This document shows, one piece after another, positions 1 through 10,323 of a DNA stretch of 64,000 bases. Numbering within the stretch: position 1 is the first letter of the stretch; each line of letters begins with the position of its first letter. Origin of the DNA: Streptomyces filamentosus (GTDB taxonomy: Bacteria; Actinomycetota; Actinomycetes; Streptomycetales; Streptomycetaceae). The stretch is taken from the NCBI RefSeq assembly GCF_014654895.1, contig NZ_BNBE01000004.1, forward strand, positions 124,001 through 188,000. Reading direction: 5' to 3'. Below the pieces are notes generated by a model that was given only the letters and a program-made list of their open reading frames with translations, searched no databases and had not been told where the DNA came from. Position numbers and translations under genes: made by a program.

Positions 1-463
1 TGCGGGCGGCCAGCTGCCGGGCGGGGACGACGGCGGGCAGGAAGGTCGAGTTGCCGATGTCGAACAGCACCGTCGCCGCGCCGGTGACGAGCGCCGCGCC
101 CAGCAGGTGCGGGTAGGTGAGGGCGCCGAGCCACCAGGCGAGCGGCAGCGATCCGAGCGCCGCGAACCGTACGAGGTCGAGCGCGACCTGGAGCCGGCGC
201 AGCGGTACGCGCTGGGCGACGACGCCCGCCGGGAGGCTGAGCAGCAGCCAGGAGACCTGCCCGGCGGCGGCGAGCAGGGCGACCTCGAAGGCGGTGGCGT
301 CGAGGACGGTGAGGGCGACGAGCGGCAGGGCGAGGGCGGTGACGGCGGTGCCCGCTCCGCTGACGGTGGCGGCGGCCCAGTACCGCCAGAAGACGCCCGG
401 CGGCGAGGTCTTCTCCTCGGTGTCGCGTCGGTCGTGCTCCTGGATCGCGCGTGCCCCGCTCAT
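1..463 (-). CDS. MFS transporter, N-terminal part (cut by window start)
   Basis: The first about 154 residues of a major facilitator superfamily permease are present; the rest lies before position 1. After a short polar N-terminus (MSGARAIQEHD) there are hydrophobic helices typical of MFS exporters, and an arginine-rich loop (AQRVPLRRLQVALD) between helices 2 and 3 matches the MFS motif-A position. It probably exports a small molecule by proton antiport. It is divergent from an HxlR-type regulator at 618 across about 155 bp containing an inverted repeat, so that regulator probably controls it. The ATG at 461-463 is the only good start near the regulatory region. The substrate cannot be predicted. 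Confidence 0.8.
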   Translation of the reverse strand, partial: MSGARAIQEHDRRDTEEKTSPPGVFWRYWAAATVSGAGTAVTALALPLVALTVLDATAFEVALLAAAGQVSWLLLSLPAGVVAQRVPLRRLQVALDLVRFAALGSLPLAWWLGALTYPHLLGAALVTGAATVLFDIGNSTFLPAVVPARQLAAR

Positions 464-498
464 ACGGTGGCCACCCCCGGGTCTAGTCAGTCTCTTTT

Positions 499-540
499 GG
501 GAACTCACTTGTTCCGGGTGAGTTTCTATCGGGAACCCAC
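499..540. promoter_or_regulatory. Putative operator between MFS and HxlR genes
   Basis: A perfect 7-bp inverted repeat, AACTCAC (502-508) and GTGAGTT (518-524), is separated by 9 bp. It overlaps two direct copies of GGGAACYCAC at 499-508 and 531-540. HxlR proteins bind such short palindromes as dimers. The site is placed to control both divergent genes. No clear -35/-10 pair was assigned. Confidence 0.5.
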
Positions 541-617
541 CCGATGGCGCAAGATGGACCCGAGGGGCGCCGCCGTGCGCGAAGGAGCGCGGAGGGGCGC
601 GGAGGAGTGGAGACGCT

Positions 618-1502
618 GTGACGAGATCGGTGCCCGAGCGGGACGCCGCCTGCGCGATCGCGCAGGCCGCGGCGGTGGTCGGCGACTGGTGGAGCCTGCT
701 CCTGATCCGCGAGGCCGCGCGGGGCCACCACCGGTTCGACGCGCTCCAGGAGGAGCTGGGCATCTCCCGCAAGGTGCTCACCGAACGCCTGGCGCACCTG
801 GTGGAGACGGGGGTCCTGGAGAAGGTCCCCTACCAGGACCGGCCGGTGCGGCACGAGTACCGGCTGACGCCCAGCGGGCAGGGACTGCTGCCGGTGCTGC
901 TGTCGATGCAGGACTGGGCGGACCGCTGGGTCTTCGGCGACGGCTCGCTCAGCGGCACCGCCGACGAGACGAGCGCGGAGGCCCGGCGCGTGGCGGGCCT
1001 GACGGGCCTGCGGCTGCCCCCGCTGGAACTGCCGGGCCACCGGGACGGCGCGCCGCTGGACCCCGTGGCCGCGGACCCGGCGACCGTCCTGTTCTGCTAC
1101 CCGGCGACCGGGCGCCCCGGCCCCCTGCCGGACCGGTGGGCGGACATCCCCGGAACCGTCGGCTGCACGCTGGAGAACCGGCTCTTCCGGGACGCGTACG
1201 AGGACTTCCGCGCGGCGGGCGCGGAGGTGCACGGCGTCAGCACCCAACGCCCGGACGAGCAGCGGGTCTTCGCGGTCGAGGAGGGGATCCCCTTCACCCT
1301 CCTCTCGGACGTCGACCTGCGCCTCGCCGCCGCCCTGCGGCTGCCCACCTTCCGGGCCGGCCAGCTGCTGCGGCTGAAGCGGGCCGTGCTGGTGGTGGAC
1401 CGCGACCGCGTCGTACGGCACGCGCGCTTCCCGGTCACGGACATCCCGGCGGCGGTGGCGGAGGCGCTGACGGAGGTGCGGCGCCTGGCGGCGCAGGGCT
1501 GA
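618..1502 (+). CDS. HxlR-type winged-helix regulator fused to a peroxiredoxin-like domain
   Basis: The 294-residue protein starts with GTG behind GGAGTGGAGA. Residues about 10-115 form an HxlR winged helix (GDWWSLLLIREAARG, ISRKVLTERLAHLVE, HEYRLTPSG). Residues about 150-290 resemble an AhpC/TSA-BCP thioredoxin fold with Cys160 (LFCYPATG), Cys183 in a T-x-x-C setting (GTVGCTLEN) and the downstream strands of the fold (EVHGVSTQ, FTLLSDVD). HxlR proteins are normally about 110-150 residues. Here the added domain could sense peroxide or a thiol-reactive compound and alter DNA binding at the divergent MFS promoter. The domains are read directly; the sensing role is inference. A plain DNA-binding role with a degenerate redoxin is also possible. 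Confidence 0.85.
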   Translation: MTRSVPERDAACAIAQAAAVVGDWWSLLLIREAARGHHRFDALQEELGISRKVLTERLAHLVETGVLEKVPYQDRPVRHEYRLTPSGQGLLPVLLSMQDWADRWVFGDGSLSGTADETSAEARRVAGLTGLRLPPLELPGHRDGAPLDPVAADPATVLFCYPATGRPGPLPDRWADIPGTVGCTLENRLFRDAYEDFRAAGAEVHGVSTQRPDEQRVFAVEEGIPFTLLSDVDLRLAAALRLPTFRAGQLLRLKRAVLVVDRDRVVRHARFPVTDIPAAVAEALTEVRRLAAQG

Positions 1503-1637
1503 CCGCGCCCCGGACGGGCACGCTCGGCGCTCCGGCCCCGAGCGGGGCGGCCGGCGGGCGGCGGAATGCGGAAAAGATCACGGGATTCCGGTGCATCCCT
1601 CGGGGCCGTTCGTGCGTCTTGTGTGCGAGGACCTTGC

Positions 1638-1682
1638 GGCCTCCGTACGCAGAGACCTCGAAGACCCCTGCGCACGGAGGCC
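1638..1682 (+). other. Stem-loop between HxlR gene and carboxypeptidase gene
   Basis: GGCCTCCGT (1638-1646) pairs with ACGGAGGCC (1674-1682), extended inward by CGCAG/CTGCG after a single mismatch. The loop is about 15 nt. It could terminate the HxlR transcript or be a structured leader of the gene starting at 1732. No U-run follows. Confidence 0.4.
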
Positions 1683-1731
1683 CCCACGGGCCTCGCCGAC
1701 CATCGCACCTCCTATCCAAGGGCAGAACACT

Positions 1732-2622
1732 TTGATATCTACGCCACTGCGCGTGCGCCGTGCCGTGACGGTCGCGGTCACCACCGCCGCCGTGCTGGCC
1801 GGCGGCTTCTCCGCGAGCCAGGCGCAGGCCGCGACGCCGCCCACCCCGTCGATCACCGCCCCGGGCGGCTTCGTCATGAACAACGGGACGGCCGCGACGC
1901 TGTTCGGGAAGGGCGCGGACACCCGCCGTCCGACCGGCTCCACCACCAAGATCATGACGGCGAAGGTGGTGCTGGCCCAGCGGGGCCTCAACCTCGACGC
2001 GAAGGTCACGGTCCAGAAGGCCTACAGCGACTACATCGTCTCGAAGAACGCCTCCTCGGCCCGGCTCATCGTCGGGGACAAGGTGACGGTCCGCCAGCTG
2101 CTCTACGGCCTCATGCTGCCGTCGGGCTGCGACGCCGCCTACGCGCTGGCCGACAAGTTCGGCACCGGCACCACGCGGGCGGCCCGGGTGAAGTCGTTCA
2201 TCGGGAAGATGAACGACGAGGCCCGGAAGATGGGCCTGCGGAACACCCACTTCGACTCCTTCGACGGGATCAGCAACGGGTCGAACTACTCGACCCCGCG
2301 CGACCTGACGAAGATCGCGAGCAGCGCGATGAAGAACACCACGTTCCGCAGCATCGTGAAGACCAGGTCCACCACCCAGAAGGTGACCACCAAGACCGGT
2401 GGCTACCGGAACATGGTGTGGACCAACACCAACAAGATGCTGGGCACCTACAGCGGCATGATCGGCGTGAAGACCGGCTCCGGCCAGCAGGCCAAGTACT
2501 GCCTCGTCTTCGCGGCCACCCGCGGCGGCAAGACCGTCATCGGCACGGTCCTCGCCGCGCCGAACGAGGCGAGCCGCACCGCCGACGTGAAGAAGCTGCT
2601 GGACTACGGCTTCGCGCGATGA
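1732..2622 (+). CDS. Secreted serine-type D-Ala-D-Ala carboxypeptidase
   Basis: This penicillin-binding-protein-type peptidase trims the terminal D-alanine of peptidoglycan stem peptides outside the membrane. The chosen start is TTG at 1732, with AAGGGCAG upstream; it gives a 296-residue protein with a clean Sec signal (VRRAVTVAVTTAAVLAGG, ending near SQAQA). An in-frame ATG at 1591 would add 47 residues that spoil the signal peptide. The catalytic motifs are present: S70-T-T-K73, S131-G-C (the SxN motif with Cys in place of Asn) and K247-T-G. The region after KTG is short, so the protein appears to lack the C-terminal beta domain and membrane anchor of E. coli PBP5. It is monocistronic and followed by a strong hairpin. 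Confidence 0.9.
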   Translation: MISTPLRVRRAVTVAVTTAAVLAGGFSASQAQAATPPTPSITAPGGFVMNNGTAATLFGKGADTRRPTGSTTKIMTAKVVLAQRGLNLDAKVTVQKAYSDYIVSKNASSARLIVGDKVTVRQLLYGLMLPSGCDAAYALADKFGTGTTRAARVKSFIGKMNDEARKMGLRNTHFDSFDGISNGSNYSTPRDLTKIASSAMKNTTFRSIVKTRSTTQKVTTKTGGYRNMVWTNTNKMLGTYSGMIGVKTGSGQQAKYCLVFAATRGGKTVIGTVLAAPNEASRTADVKKLLDYGFAR

Positions 2623-2627
2623 GCGAC

Positions 2628-2659
2628 GGCGGCGGGGCACCCACCGGTGCCCCGCCGCC
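2628..2659 (+). terminator. Hairpin terminator after the carboxypeptidase gene
   Basis: A perfect 14-bp stem (GGCGGCGGGGCACC with its complement) has a 4-nt loop and begins 5 nt after the stop codon. There is no U-tract, as is usual in Streptomyces. Confidence 0.7.
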
Positions 2660-2663
2660 ACCC

Positions 2664-2691
2664 CTGAGCCGCCGGGGTCCCGGCGGCTCAG
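2664..2691 (-). terminator. Hairpin terminator at the end of xdhC
   Basis: A perfect 12-bp stem (CTGAGCCGCCGG and its complement) with a 4-nt loop overlaps the xdhC stop codon. It lies 4 bp from the oppositely serving hairpin at 2628-2659. Confidence 0.65.
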
Positions 2692-3497
2692 TTCCCTTCC
2701 GCCTCGAAGGCGTGCAGGAGATCGGCGGCCACGCTCACGGCGATGGCCGCCGGGGTCTTGCCCGTGATGCCGGGCAGCCCGATCGGCGTCTTGACCCGGG
2801 CGACGGCGGCCTCGTCGTGACCGCCCTCGGTGAGGAGGCGCCTGCGGAAGCGGCTCCACTTGGCCGCCGACCCGATCAGCCCGATGGAGCCGAGGTGCGG
2901 GGTGCGCAGGGCCGCGTCGCACAGGGCGGCGTCCTCCGCGTGGTCGTGCGTCATGATCAGGACGTGGGTGCCGGGCGGCAGCCGCTCCAGGACCTCCTCG
3001 GGGAGCAGCGGGGTGTGGTGCACCCGTACCGCCGCCACCGCGTCCGCGAGGACCGCGAGCCTTTCCTCCGCGAGGAGTTCGGCCCGGCTGTCGACGAGGT
3101 GGAGGTCGAGGTCCTGGCGGGCCAGGATCCGGGCCAGTTCCATCCCGACGTGGCCGGCGCCGAAGATCGCCACCGCCCGTACGGTCGGGAGGGGTTCGAG
3201 GAGCACCGAGACCTCCCCGCCGCAGCACTGCACCCCGTGACGGTTCGTCACCTTGTCGTTCAGGGCGAAGTCGAGCAGCTCCGGTCCGGCGGTGGAGGCG
3301 GCGATCATCTCCCGGGCGCGGTCGATCGCGACCGCCTCGACGTTGCCGCCGCCGATCGAACCCCAGGTCTCGGTGCGGCCCACGACGAGTTTCGCGCCGG
3401 CTTCGCGCGGGGCGTGGCCCCGCACGGTCGCGACGGTCACGAGCACGCCGGGCTCCCGGCGGGCCCGCAGCCGCGCGACCGCGGTGATCCAGGTCAT
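2688..3497 (-). CDS. xdhC: XdhC-family molybdenum cofactor insertion/maturation protein
   Basis: The 269-residue protein has the N-terminal XdhC/CoxI domain (GHAPREAGAKLVVG, GSIGGGNVEA, QCCGGEVSVLLE) and a C-terminal Rossmann domain (FGAGHVGMELARIL). XdhC proteins bind molybdenum cofactor, help its sulfuration and deliver it to xanthine dehydrogenase; they are not part of the mature enzyme. The gene is last in the xdhA-xdhB-xdhC operon, starting 1 nt after the xdhB stop, so the three products should be made together. Length and motifs are normal for the family. Confidence 0.92.
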   Translation of the reverse strand: MTWITAVARLRARREPGVLVTVATVRGHAPREAGAKLVVGRTETWGSIGGGNVEAVAIDRAREMIAASTAGPELLDFALNDKVTNRHGVQCCGGEVSVLLEPLPTVRAVAIFGAGHVGMELARILARQDLDLHLVDSRAELLAEERLAVLADAVAAVRVHHTPLLPEEVLERLPPGTHVLIMTHDHAEDAALCDAALRTPHLGSIGLIGSAAKWSRFRRRLLTEGGHDEAAVARVKTPIGLPGITGKTPAAIAVSVAADLLHAFEAEGN

Positions 3498-3498
3498 G

Positions 3499-5849
<2,351 letters not shown>

Positions 5850-5853
<4 letters not shown>

Positions 5854-7310
5854 GACGGCACCGCCTCGGTGGTCTGTGCGTACAGCTTCAGCAGGCTCTG
5901 GCCGAGCATCGCGGAACGGTAGAGGGAACTGGCGCGGTGGTCGTCCATCGGCGTGCCCTGGCCGCGCAGCACCCGGGCCGCGGCCTCCGCGGTCTCCGCC
6001 GTCCACGGCTCGCCCTCCAGGGCCTCCTCGACGGCGAGCGCGCGGATCGGGGTGGCGGCCACGCCGCCGAGGCCGATGCGGGCCTTGCGGACGGTGCCGT
6101 CCTCGATGTCGAGCGCGAAGGCGACCGCCACGCTGGAGATGTCGTCGAAGCGCCGCTTGGCGATCTTGTGGAAGGCGGTGACGGGCGAGAGCGGCAGCGG
6201 GACGCGCACCGCCCGGATGAGCTCGCCGGGGCGGCGCACGCTCTGCCGGTAGCCGGTGAAGTAGTCCGCCAGCGGGACCGTCCGCTCGCCCTCGGTGCCG
6301 GCGAGCACCACCGACGCCTCCAGGGCGAGCAGGACCGGCGGGCTGTCGCCGATGGGGGATCCGGTGCCCAGGTTGCCGCCGAGGGTCGCGCTGTTGCGGA
6401 CGAGCCGGGAGGCGAACTGCGGGAACAGTTCGGCCAGCAGCGGGACGCGGCCGTCGAGGCGGCGCTCGATCTCGGTGAGCGTCAGCGCCGCCCCGATCTC
6501 GACGTGGCCGGACTCGACGACCAGCCCGCGGAGTTCGGGGAGCCGGTCGACGGCGATCACCCGGTCGGCCCTGCGGGAGCGGAGGTTCACCTCCACGCCC
6601 CAGTCGGTGCTGCCGGCGACGACGACCGCGTCCGGGTGCCCGGCCAGCAGCCGCAGTGCGTCGTCCAGCGTGTCCGGACGCAGGAACGTGCTGCCGCCCC
6701 GGGTGTACGCGGTGGCGGCCGGCGCGGGCGGCGCCTGCTCGCGCCGCCGGGCCAGCGGGTCGTCCTCGGCGGGCGCGCCGACGGCGAAGGCGGCGTCGCG
6801 GATCGGGCGGTAGCCGGTACAGCGGCAGAGGTTGCCGCTCAGGGCGTGCAGGTCGAAGCCGTTCGGGCCGTGCTCGATGCCGGTGCCCTCTCCGGTGTCG
6901 TGGGCGCAGCGGTCGGGGCGGTAGTACTCGGCGGCCATGCTGCACACGAACCCCGGTGTGCAGTAGCCGCATTGGGAGCCGCCGCGTACCGCCATCTCCT
7001 CCTGGACCGGGTGCAGCGCGGCGGGCTCGCCCGGTTCGCCGGGGGTGGCGAGGCCCTCGGCGGTGACGACCTCCTGGCCGTCGAGCGCCGCGACCGGCAG
7101 CAGGCAGGCGTTGACCGCCACCCAGTCGGTGGGCTTGTCCGTGCCGGGGCGGGCCACCAGGACCGAGCAGGCGCCGCACTCGCCCTCGGCACAGCCCTCC
7201 TTGGCGCCGGTGAGGCCGCGCTCGCGGAGGAAGTCCAGCACCGTGGTGTGGGGCGCGGCCGGGGCGATCGGGGTGTCTTCCCCGTTGACGGTGATCCGGG
7301 CCGCCGTCAT
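5850..7310 (-). CDS. xdhA: Xanthine dehydrogenase small subunit (2Fe-2S plus FAD)
   Basis: The 486-residue protein carries electrons from the Moco site to NAD+. Residues 1-80 form a plant-type ferredoxin domain with the first 2Fe-2S site (GCAEGECGACSVL). A second 2Fe-2S domain follows (QCGYCTPGFVCSM, GNLCRCTGYRPIRD). From about residue 190 there is a FAD-binding domain (VVVAGSTDWGVEVNLRSR, NSATLGGNLGTGSPIGD). Fusion of Fe-S and FAD modules is normal for bacterial XdhA. No good ribosome-binding site precedes the ATG; a 17-codon frame (MDEQMNRSVARRDGGPA) ends in ATGA over the start, so translational coupling is possible. The upstream leader holds a possible small peptide and a promoter. Confidence 0.9.
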
Positions 7311-7534
7311 GCCGGGCCGCCGTCTCGGCGCGCGACCGACCGGTTCATCTGTTCGTCCATGTCAGGCAGCTTTCTGTGTTCGGACGCGCCGCGGGAGAGG
7401 GGAGCAGCCGAGCGGGCGCGGAGAGGCACGGGACGGCGAGGTCCCGGGAAGCGGGAAAAAGCGAAAAGAAGCGGAGGACGGAAAAGGCGGAGAACCGCGG
7501 GGGTGCCGCAGAAGGGCACGGGGGAAGCGTGCGG

Positions 7535-7612
7535 TCAGCAGCCGTGCGCGATTTGGCCGGGGGCCCAGGCGGTGCACTCGGTGAGACGACCGGGACCGGA
7601 GGGGGTGGACAT
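7535..7612 (-). CDS. Possible 25-residue leader peptide upstream of xdhA
   Basis: This small frame starts ATG TCC ACC, has GGAAGGAGG placed 8-10 nt upstream, and ends with TGA. It begins about 40 nt after the start predicted for the promoter at 7659-7687. The peptide begins MSTPSGPGRLTECTAW and ends QIAHGC, with two Cys and one Trp. It ends 224 nt before xdhA. The strong ribosome-binding site and promoter spacing suggest it is translated, perhaps as a regulatory uORF. I do not recognise it in any family, and it could be chance. Confidence 0.4.
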   Translation of the reverse strand: MSTPSGPGRLTECTAWAPGQIAHGC

Positions 7613-7658
7613 CCGCGGGTCGCCTCCTTCCGGGAGCCATGGGACGACGCTGTCGGCA

Positions 7659-7687
7659 AGTTAACGGCTGGCGTCATGAGGGGTCAA
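7659..7687 (-). promoter_or_regulatory. Putative promoter of the xdh operon
   Basis: On the minus strand, TTGACC (7687-7682) and TTAACT (7664-7659) are separated by exactly 17 bp, in an unusually AT-containing stretch. Transcription would start near 7652 and give a leader of about 340 nt before xdhA that contains the 25-codon frame. The rest of 7311-7780 shows no other gene. Confidence 0.45.
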
Positions 7688-7780
7688 GGGGCCTGGCCTG
7701 CGTGTCCGCCGGCCGCGTCCGGTGACCGGTCACGGCCGAACACCCCCGGCGTGCCCCGAAGGAGTGACAGGATCGCGAGC

Positions 7781-8680
7781 ATGTCCCCCGGCTCTTCCCC
7801 CTCCCCCGAGTCCTCCGGTCCCTCCGACTCCCCCAACTCCCCCGGTGTTGCCCGTCTCCGGATCGGCTCGACCGAGATCATCGCCCTCGCCGACGCCGAG
7901 GGGCCGTTCTTCGCCCCGCGCGCCGAGGCCTTTCCCGGCGCCACGGCCGCGCAGTGGGCCGAGGCCGACCGCCGCGATCCGGGCGCGGTCGACGCCGAGG
8001 GCCGCTGGTGGCTCCGGTTCCGGGCGTACGCGATCCGCGGCGAGCGGGGGCTCACCCTCGTGGACGCGGGGATCGGTCCGGCGGACGGTCCCGCGAGCTC
8101 GTGGGCGCCCGTGCCCGGGGTGCTTCCCGCGTCGCTCGCCGCGGCGGGCATCGACCCGGCCGAGGTCGACACCGTCGTCCTCACGCACCTGCACACCGAC
8201 CACGTCGGATGGGCCGTCGTGACCGCGGCGGCCCCCGACGGGGCGACGGCCAAAAGCCGCCGCCCCTACTTCCCGAACGCCGAATACCTGCTCCAGCGGG
8301 CCGAGTTCGAGGCCATCGACGCGATCAACCCGCAGCTCCGGGAGACCCTCACCGATCCGCTCGCGGCCGCCGGCCGGCTGCGGCTCCTCGACGGGGACAC
8401 GCCGCTGCGCACCGGGCGCGCGATCGCCACCCCCGGCCACACTCCGGGGCACCAGAGCGTGCTGGTCACGGACGGGGGCGAGTCGGCGCTCGTCACCGGC
8501 GACCTCCTGGTGCACGCGCTCCAGCTGCTCCACCCCGGGCTGGCCTACGCGCACGAGACGGATCCCGAGGCGGCCAGGCGCTCCAGGGAGCGCGTGCTCG
8601 GCCGCGGCACCGCTTCCGCGCCGCACCTGGCGACGCCGCACCTGACGGAGCCGTTCCTCTCCCCGGAACAGTGGCGGTGA
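7781..8680 (+). CDS. Metallo-beta-lactamase fold hydrolase
   Basis: The 299-residue cytoplasmic enzyme has the Zn-binding signature H-x-H-x-D-H in VVLTHLHTDHVGWAV, the following metal ligands in TPGHTPGHQSVL and VTGDLLVHALQLLHP, and the N-terminal strand ALADAEGPFF. The spacing resembles lactonase-like (AHL lactonase/AttM) subfamilies, but the substrate is unknown. The ATG at 7781 follows GAAGGAGTGACAGG at somewhat long spacing; a GTG ten codons upstream is an alternative. It is a single gene, divergent from the xdh operon. Confidence 0.85.
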   Translation: MSPGSSPSPESSGPSDSPNSPGVARLRIGSTEIIALADAEGPFFAPRAEAFPGATAAQWAEADRRDPGAVDAEGRWWLRFRAYAIRGERGLTLVDAGIGPADGPASSWAPVPGVLPASLAAAGIDPAEVDTVVLTHLHTDHVGWAVVTAAAPDGATAKSRRPYFPNAEYLLQRAEFEAIDAINPQLRETLTDPLAAAGRLRLLDGDTPLRTGRAIATPGHTPGHQSVLVTDGGESALVTGDLLVHALQLLHPGLAYAHETDPEAARRSRERVLGRGTASAPHLATPHLTEPFLSPEQWR

Positions 8681-8803
8681 GGATCCTTCCGGCGGCTGCG
8701 GCGCGGTGACGACCGGGGTCGCGTCGTGGCCGTCCGCCCCTCTCGCGCCGGCGTGCGCGGGCGGCTCGGGCGGCGGGACCGGCACCTGGATCCGCCCGGA
8801 GGG

Positions 8804-9103
8804 TCAGGCCACGCCGTCGGGCTCCCGTGCTCCTGCGCGGGCCCCGGCCTGGTGCAGCGCGCGCAGGGCGGCGAGCAGGATGCCGATGTCGTCGAGGAGG
8901 ATGGGGTCGGGGAGGAGGTCGGCGGGGCTCACGAGATAGACCAGGGCGCCCCAGAAGAGCACCTTGCGGGACATCGGGATGCCGGAGTCGCCGAGCATTC
9001 GGCGCGCCCGCACGAGGCGTACGGCCAGGACGACGGCGATCGCCAGGGTGACGGCCACGGCGATCGCCGCGGCCACCCACCAGATCGTGCTCGTGTGCTC
9101 CAT
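8804..9103 (-). CDS. DUF1232 (YkvA-like) small membrane protein
   Basis: The 99-residue protein has one N-terminal transmembrane helix (STIWWVAAAIAVAVTLAIAV), a basic segment (RLVRARRML), then the DUF1232 signature around VYLVSPADLLPDPILLDDIG. Function in this family is unknown. The start is chosen because GAGGAGG lies 8 nt upstream of the ATG. It is a single gene, convergent with the hydrolase at 7781 and divergent from the methyltransferase at 9268. Confidence 0.85.
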   Translation of the reverse strand: MEHTSTIWWVAAAIAVAVTLAIAVVLAVRLVRARRMLGDSGIPMSRKVLFWGALVYLVSPADLLPDPILLDDIGILLAALRALHQAGARAGAREPDGVA

Positions 9104-9267
9104 CCCGGCCTCCTCGCTTCCAGGGCACCTGGAGAACGTGTACCCGGAGCCGTCTGTTCCACCGCCGTCTCCCCCTCTCCTCGCCACAGTCCACCCTCGC
9201 GCTCGTGCTTTTGCCGTTTCGGCAAGAGGACTGGCCCGGGGAGGAGGTGCTGCGTGACGGTGGGGGC

Positions 9268-9951
9268 ATGGCCGATGACAGTGCAGCAGAAGTCCTCCCC
9301 TCCGGTGGTTCCCCCTTCTCCGACGGTTACGTGGGGGATCCCGCCGTGCGCGACGAGTGGGACAACCGTTACTCCGAGCGCCGGCAGCTCTGGAGCGGGC
9401 AGCCCAACGGGGCGCTCGTCGCGGAGGTCTCCGGCCTCGCTCCCGGGCGCGTGCTCGACGTCGGCTGCGGCGAGGGCGCGGACGCCATCTGGCTCGCCCG
9501 GGCCGGCTGGGACGTCACCGCGCTTGAGGTTTCGGGGGTGGCCCTGGCCCGGGCCGCCGCGCACGCGCGGGACGCCGGCGTCGCGGTCCGCTGGGTGCAC
9601 GCGGGGCTGACCGAGGCGGCGCTCCCCGCGGCCTCCTTCGACCTGGTCTCCGCGCAGTATCCGGCGCTGCTCCGGACGCCGGGGTCGGCGGCCGAGCACG
9701 CCCTGCTCGGCGCCGTCGCGCCCGGCGGGGTCCTGCTGCTCGTCCACCACGCGGGCATGGACCGGCGCCACGCCGGGCAGGACGACGCCTTCGACCCCGC
9801 CGACTACGTGTGGCCCTCGATGGTCGCCGCGCTCCTCGGCGACGACTGGCGGATCGAGGTGGACGAGGAACGGCCCCGGGTGGCCCCCGAGGGCGGGGCG
9901 GGCGCGCACCACACCGACGACGTCGTGCTGCGGGCCCGCCGCCTGCGCTGA
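9268..9951 (+). CDS. Class I SAM-dependent methyltransferase
   Basis: The 227-residue protein has the SAM-binding glycine loop (VLDVGCGEGADAIWLARAG) near residues 60-80, the acidic end of strand 2 (VTALEVSGVAL), the post-I region FDLVSAQYPAL and a C-terminal GGVLLLVHH strand. These features match small bacterial methyltransferases of the Methyltransf_25/TehB type. The acceptor is unknown. ATG at 9268 was chosen; in-frame GTG at 9247 is possible. The preceding gene is divergent and no operon partner exists. Confidence 0.85.
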   Translation: MADDSAAEVLPSGGSPFSDGYVGDPAVRDEWDNRYSERRQLWSGQPNGALVAEVSGLAPGRVLDVGCGEGADAIWLARAGWDVTALEVSGVALARAAAHARDAGVAVRWVHAGLTEAALPAASFDLVSAQYPALLRTPGSAAEHALLGAVAPGGVLLLVHHAGMDRRHAGQDDAFDPADYVWPSMVAALLGDDWRIEVDEERPRVAPEGGAGAHHTDDVVLRARRLR

Positions 9952-10323
9952 CGCGGGTACGGCGTACGCGGTACGGCGGTGGCGGGCTCCGTCCCAGGGC
10001 CCCCCGGCCGGGGCCTTCCGCACCGTCCGGCTCCCACAGGGTCCCGCCTCCGCGCTTCTCCTCCACGACGCCAGTGCGCCCGCCGCCCGTCCGGCGGCCC
10101 TCGCACCCCCACGGTGACGGACGGGCCGGGGCGGGCGGGCGCAGGCAAACGCACGCGTGTTCCACCGGCGAGTGACAACAGACCTGCCGGTCGAGGGGGC
10201 CACGGCTTCCCGGACGGGCCGTCCCTCGGCCCGGTCACCACCTCCGCCGACGGCACGGCCGCCGTCCCCCGCCCCGGGCGCCACCGCGCGGGGCTCACCG
10301 TCCGCACCGGTGGGCGGAGGCGG
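9952..10323. other. Intergenic region without recognised gene
   Basis: This is 372 bp between the convergent methyltransferase and nitroreductase genes. I see only GC-rich low-order sequence (for example GTACGGCGTACGCGGTACGG just after 9955). There is no convincing start codon with ribosome-binding site on either strand and no long perfect hairpin. Confidence 0.4.

Noticed and set aside
1591..1731. An upstream ATG for the D-Ala-D-Ala carboxypeptidase
   Set aside because: It would put 47 polar residues before a normal signal peptide and would run through the 1638-1682 hairpin. The TTG at 1732 with AAGGGCAG is better.
7307..7519. A 70-codon minus-strand frame ending in MDEQMNRSVARRDGGPA over the xdhA start
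   Set aside because: The upstream part is Arg/Pro-rich shadow sequence with no ribosome-binding site. Only the last 17 codons could matter for coupling, noted under xdhA.
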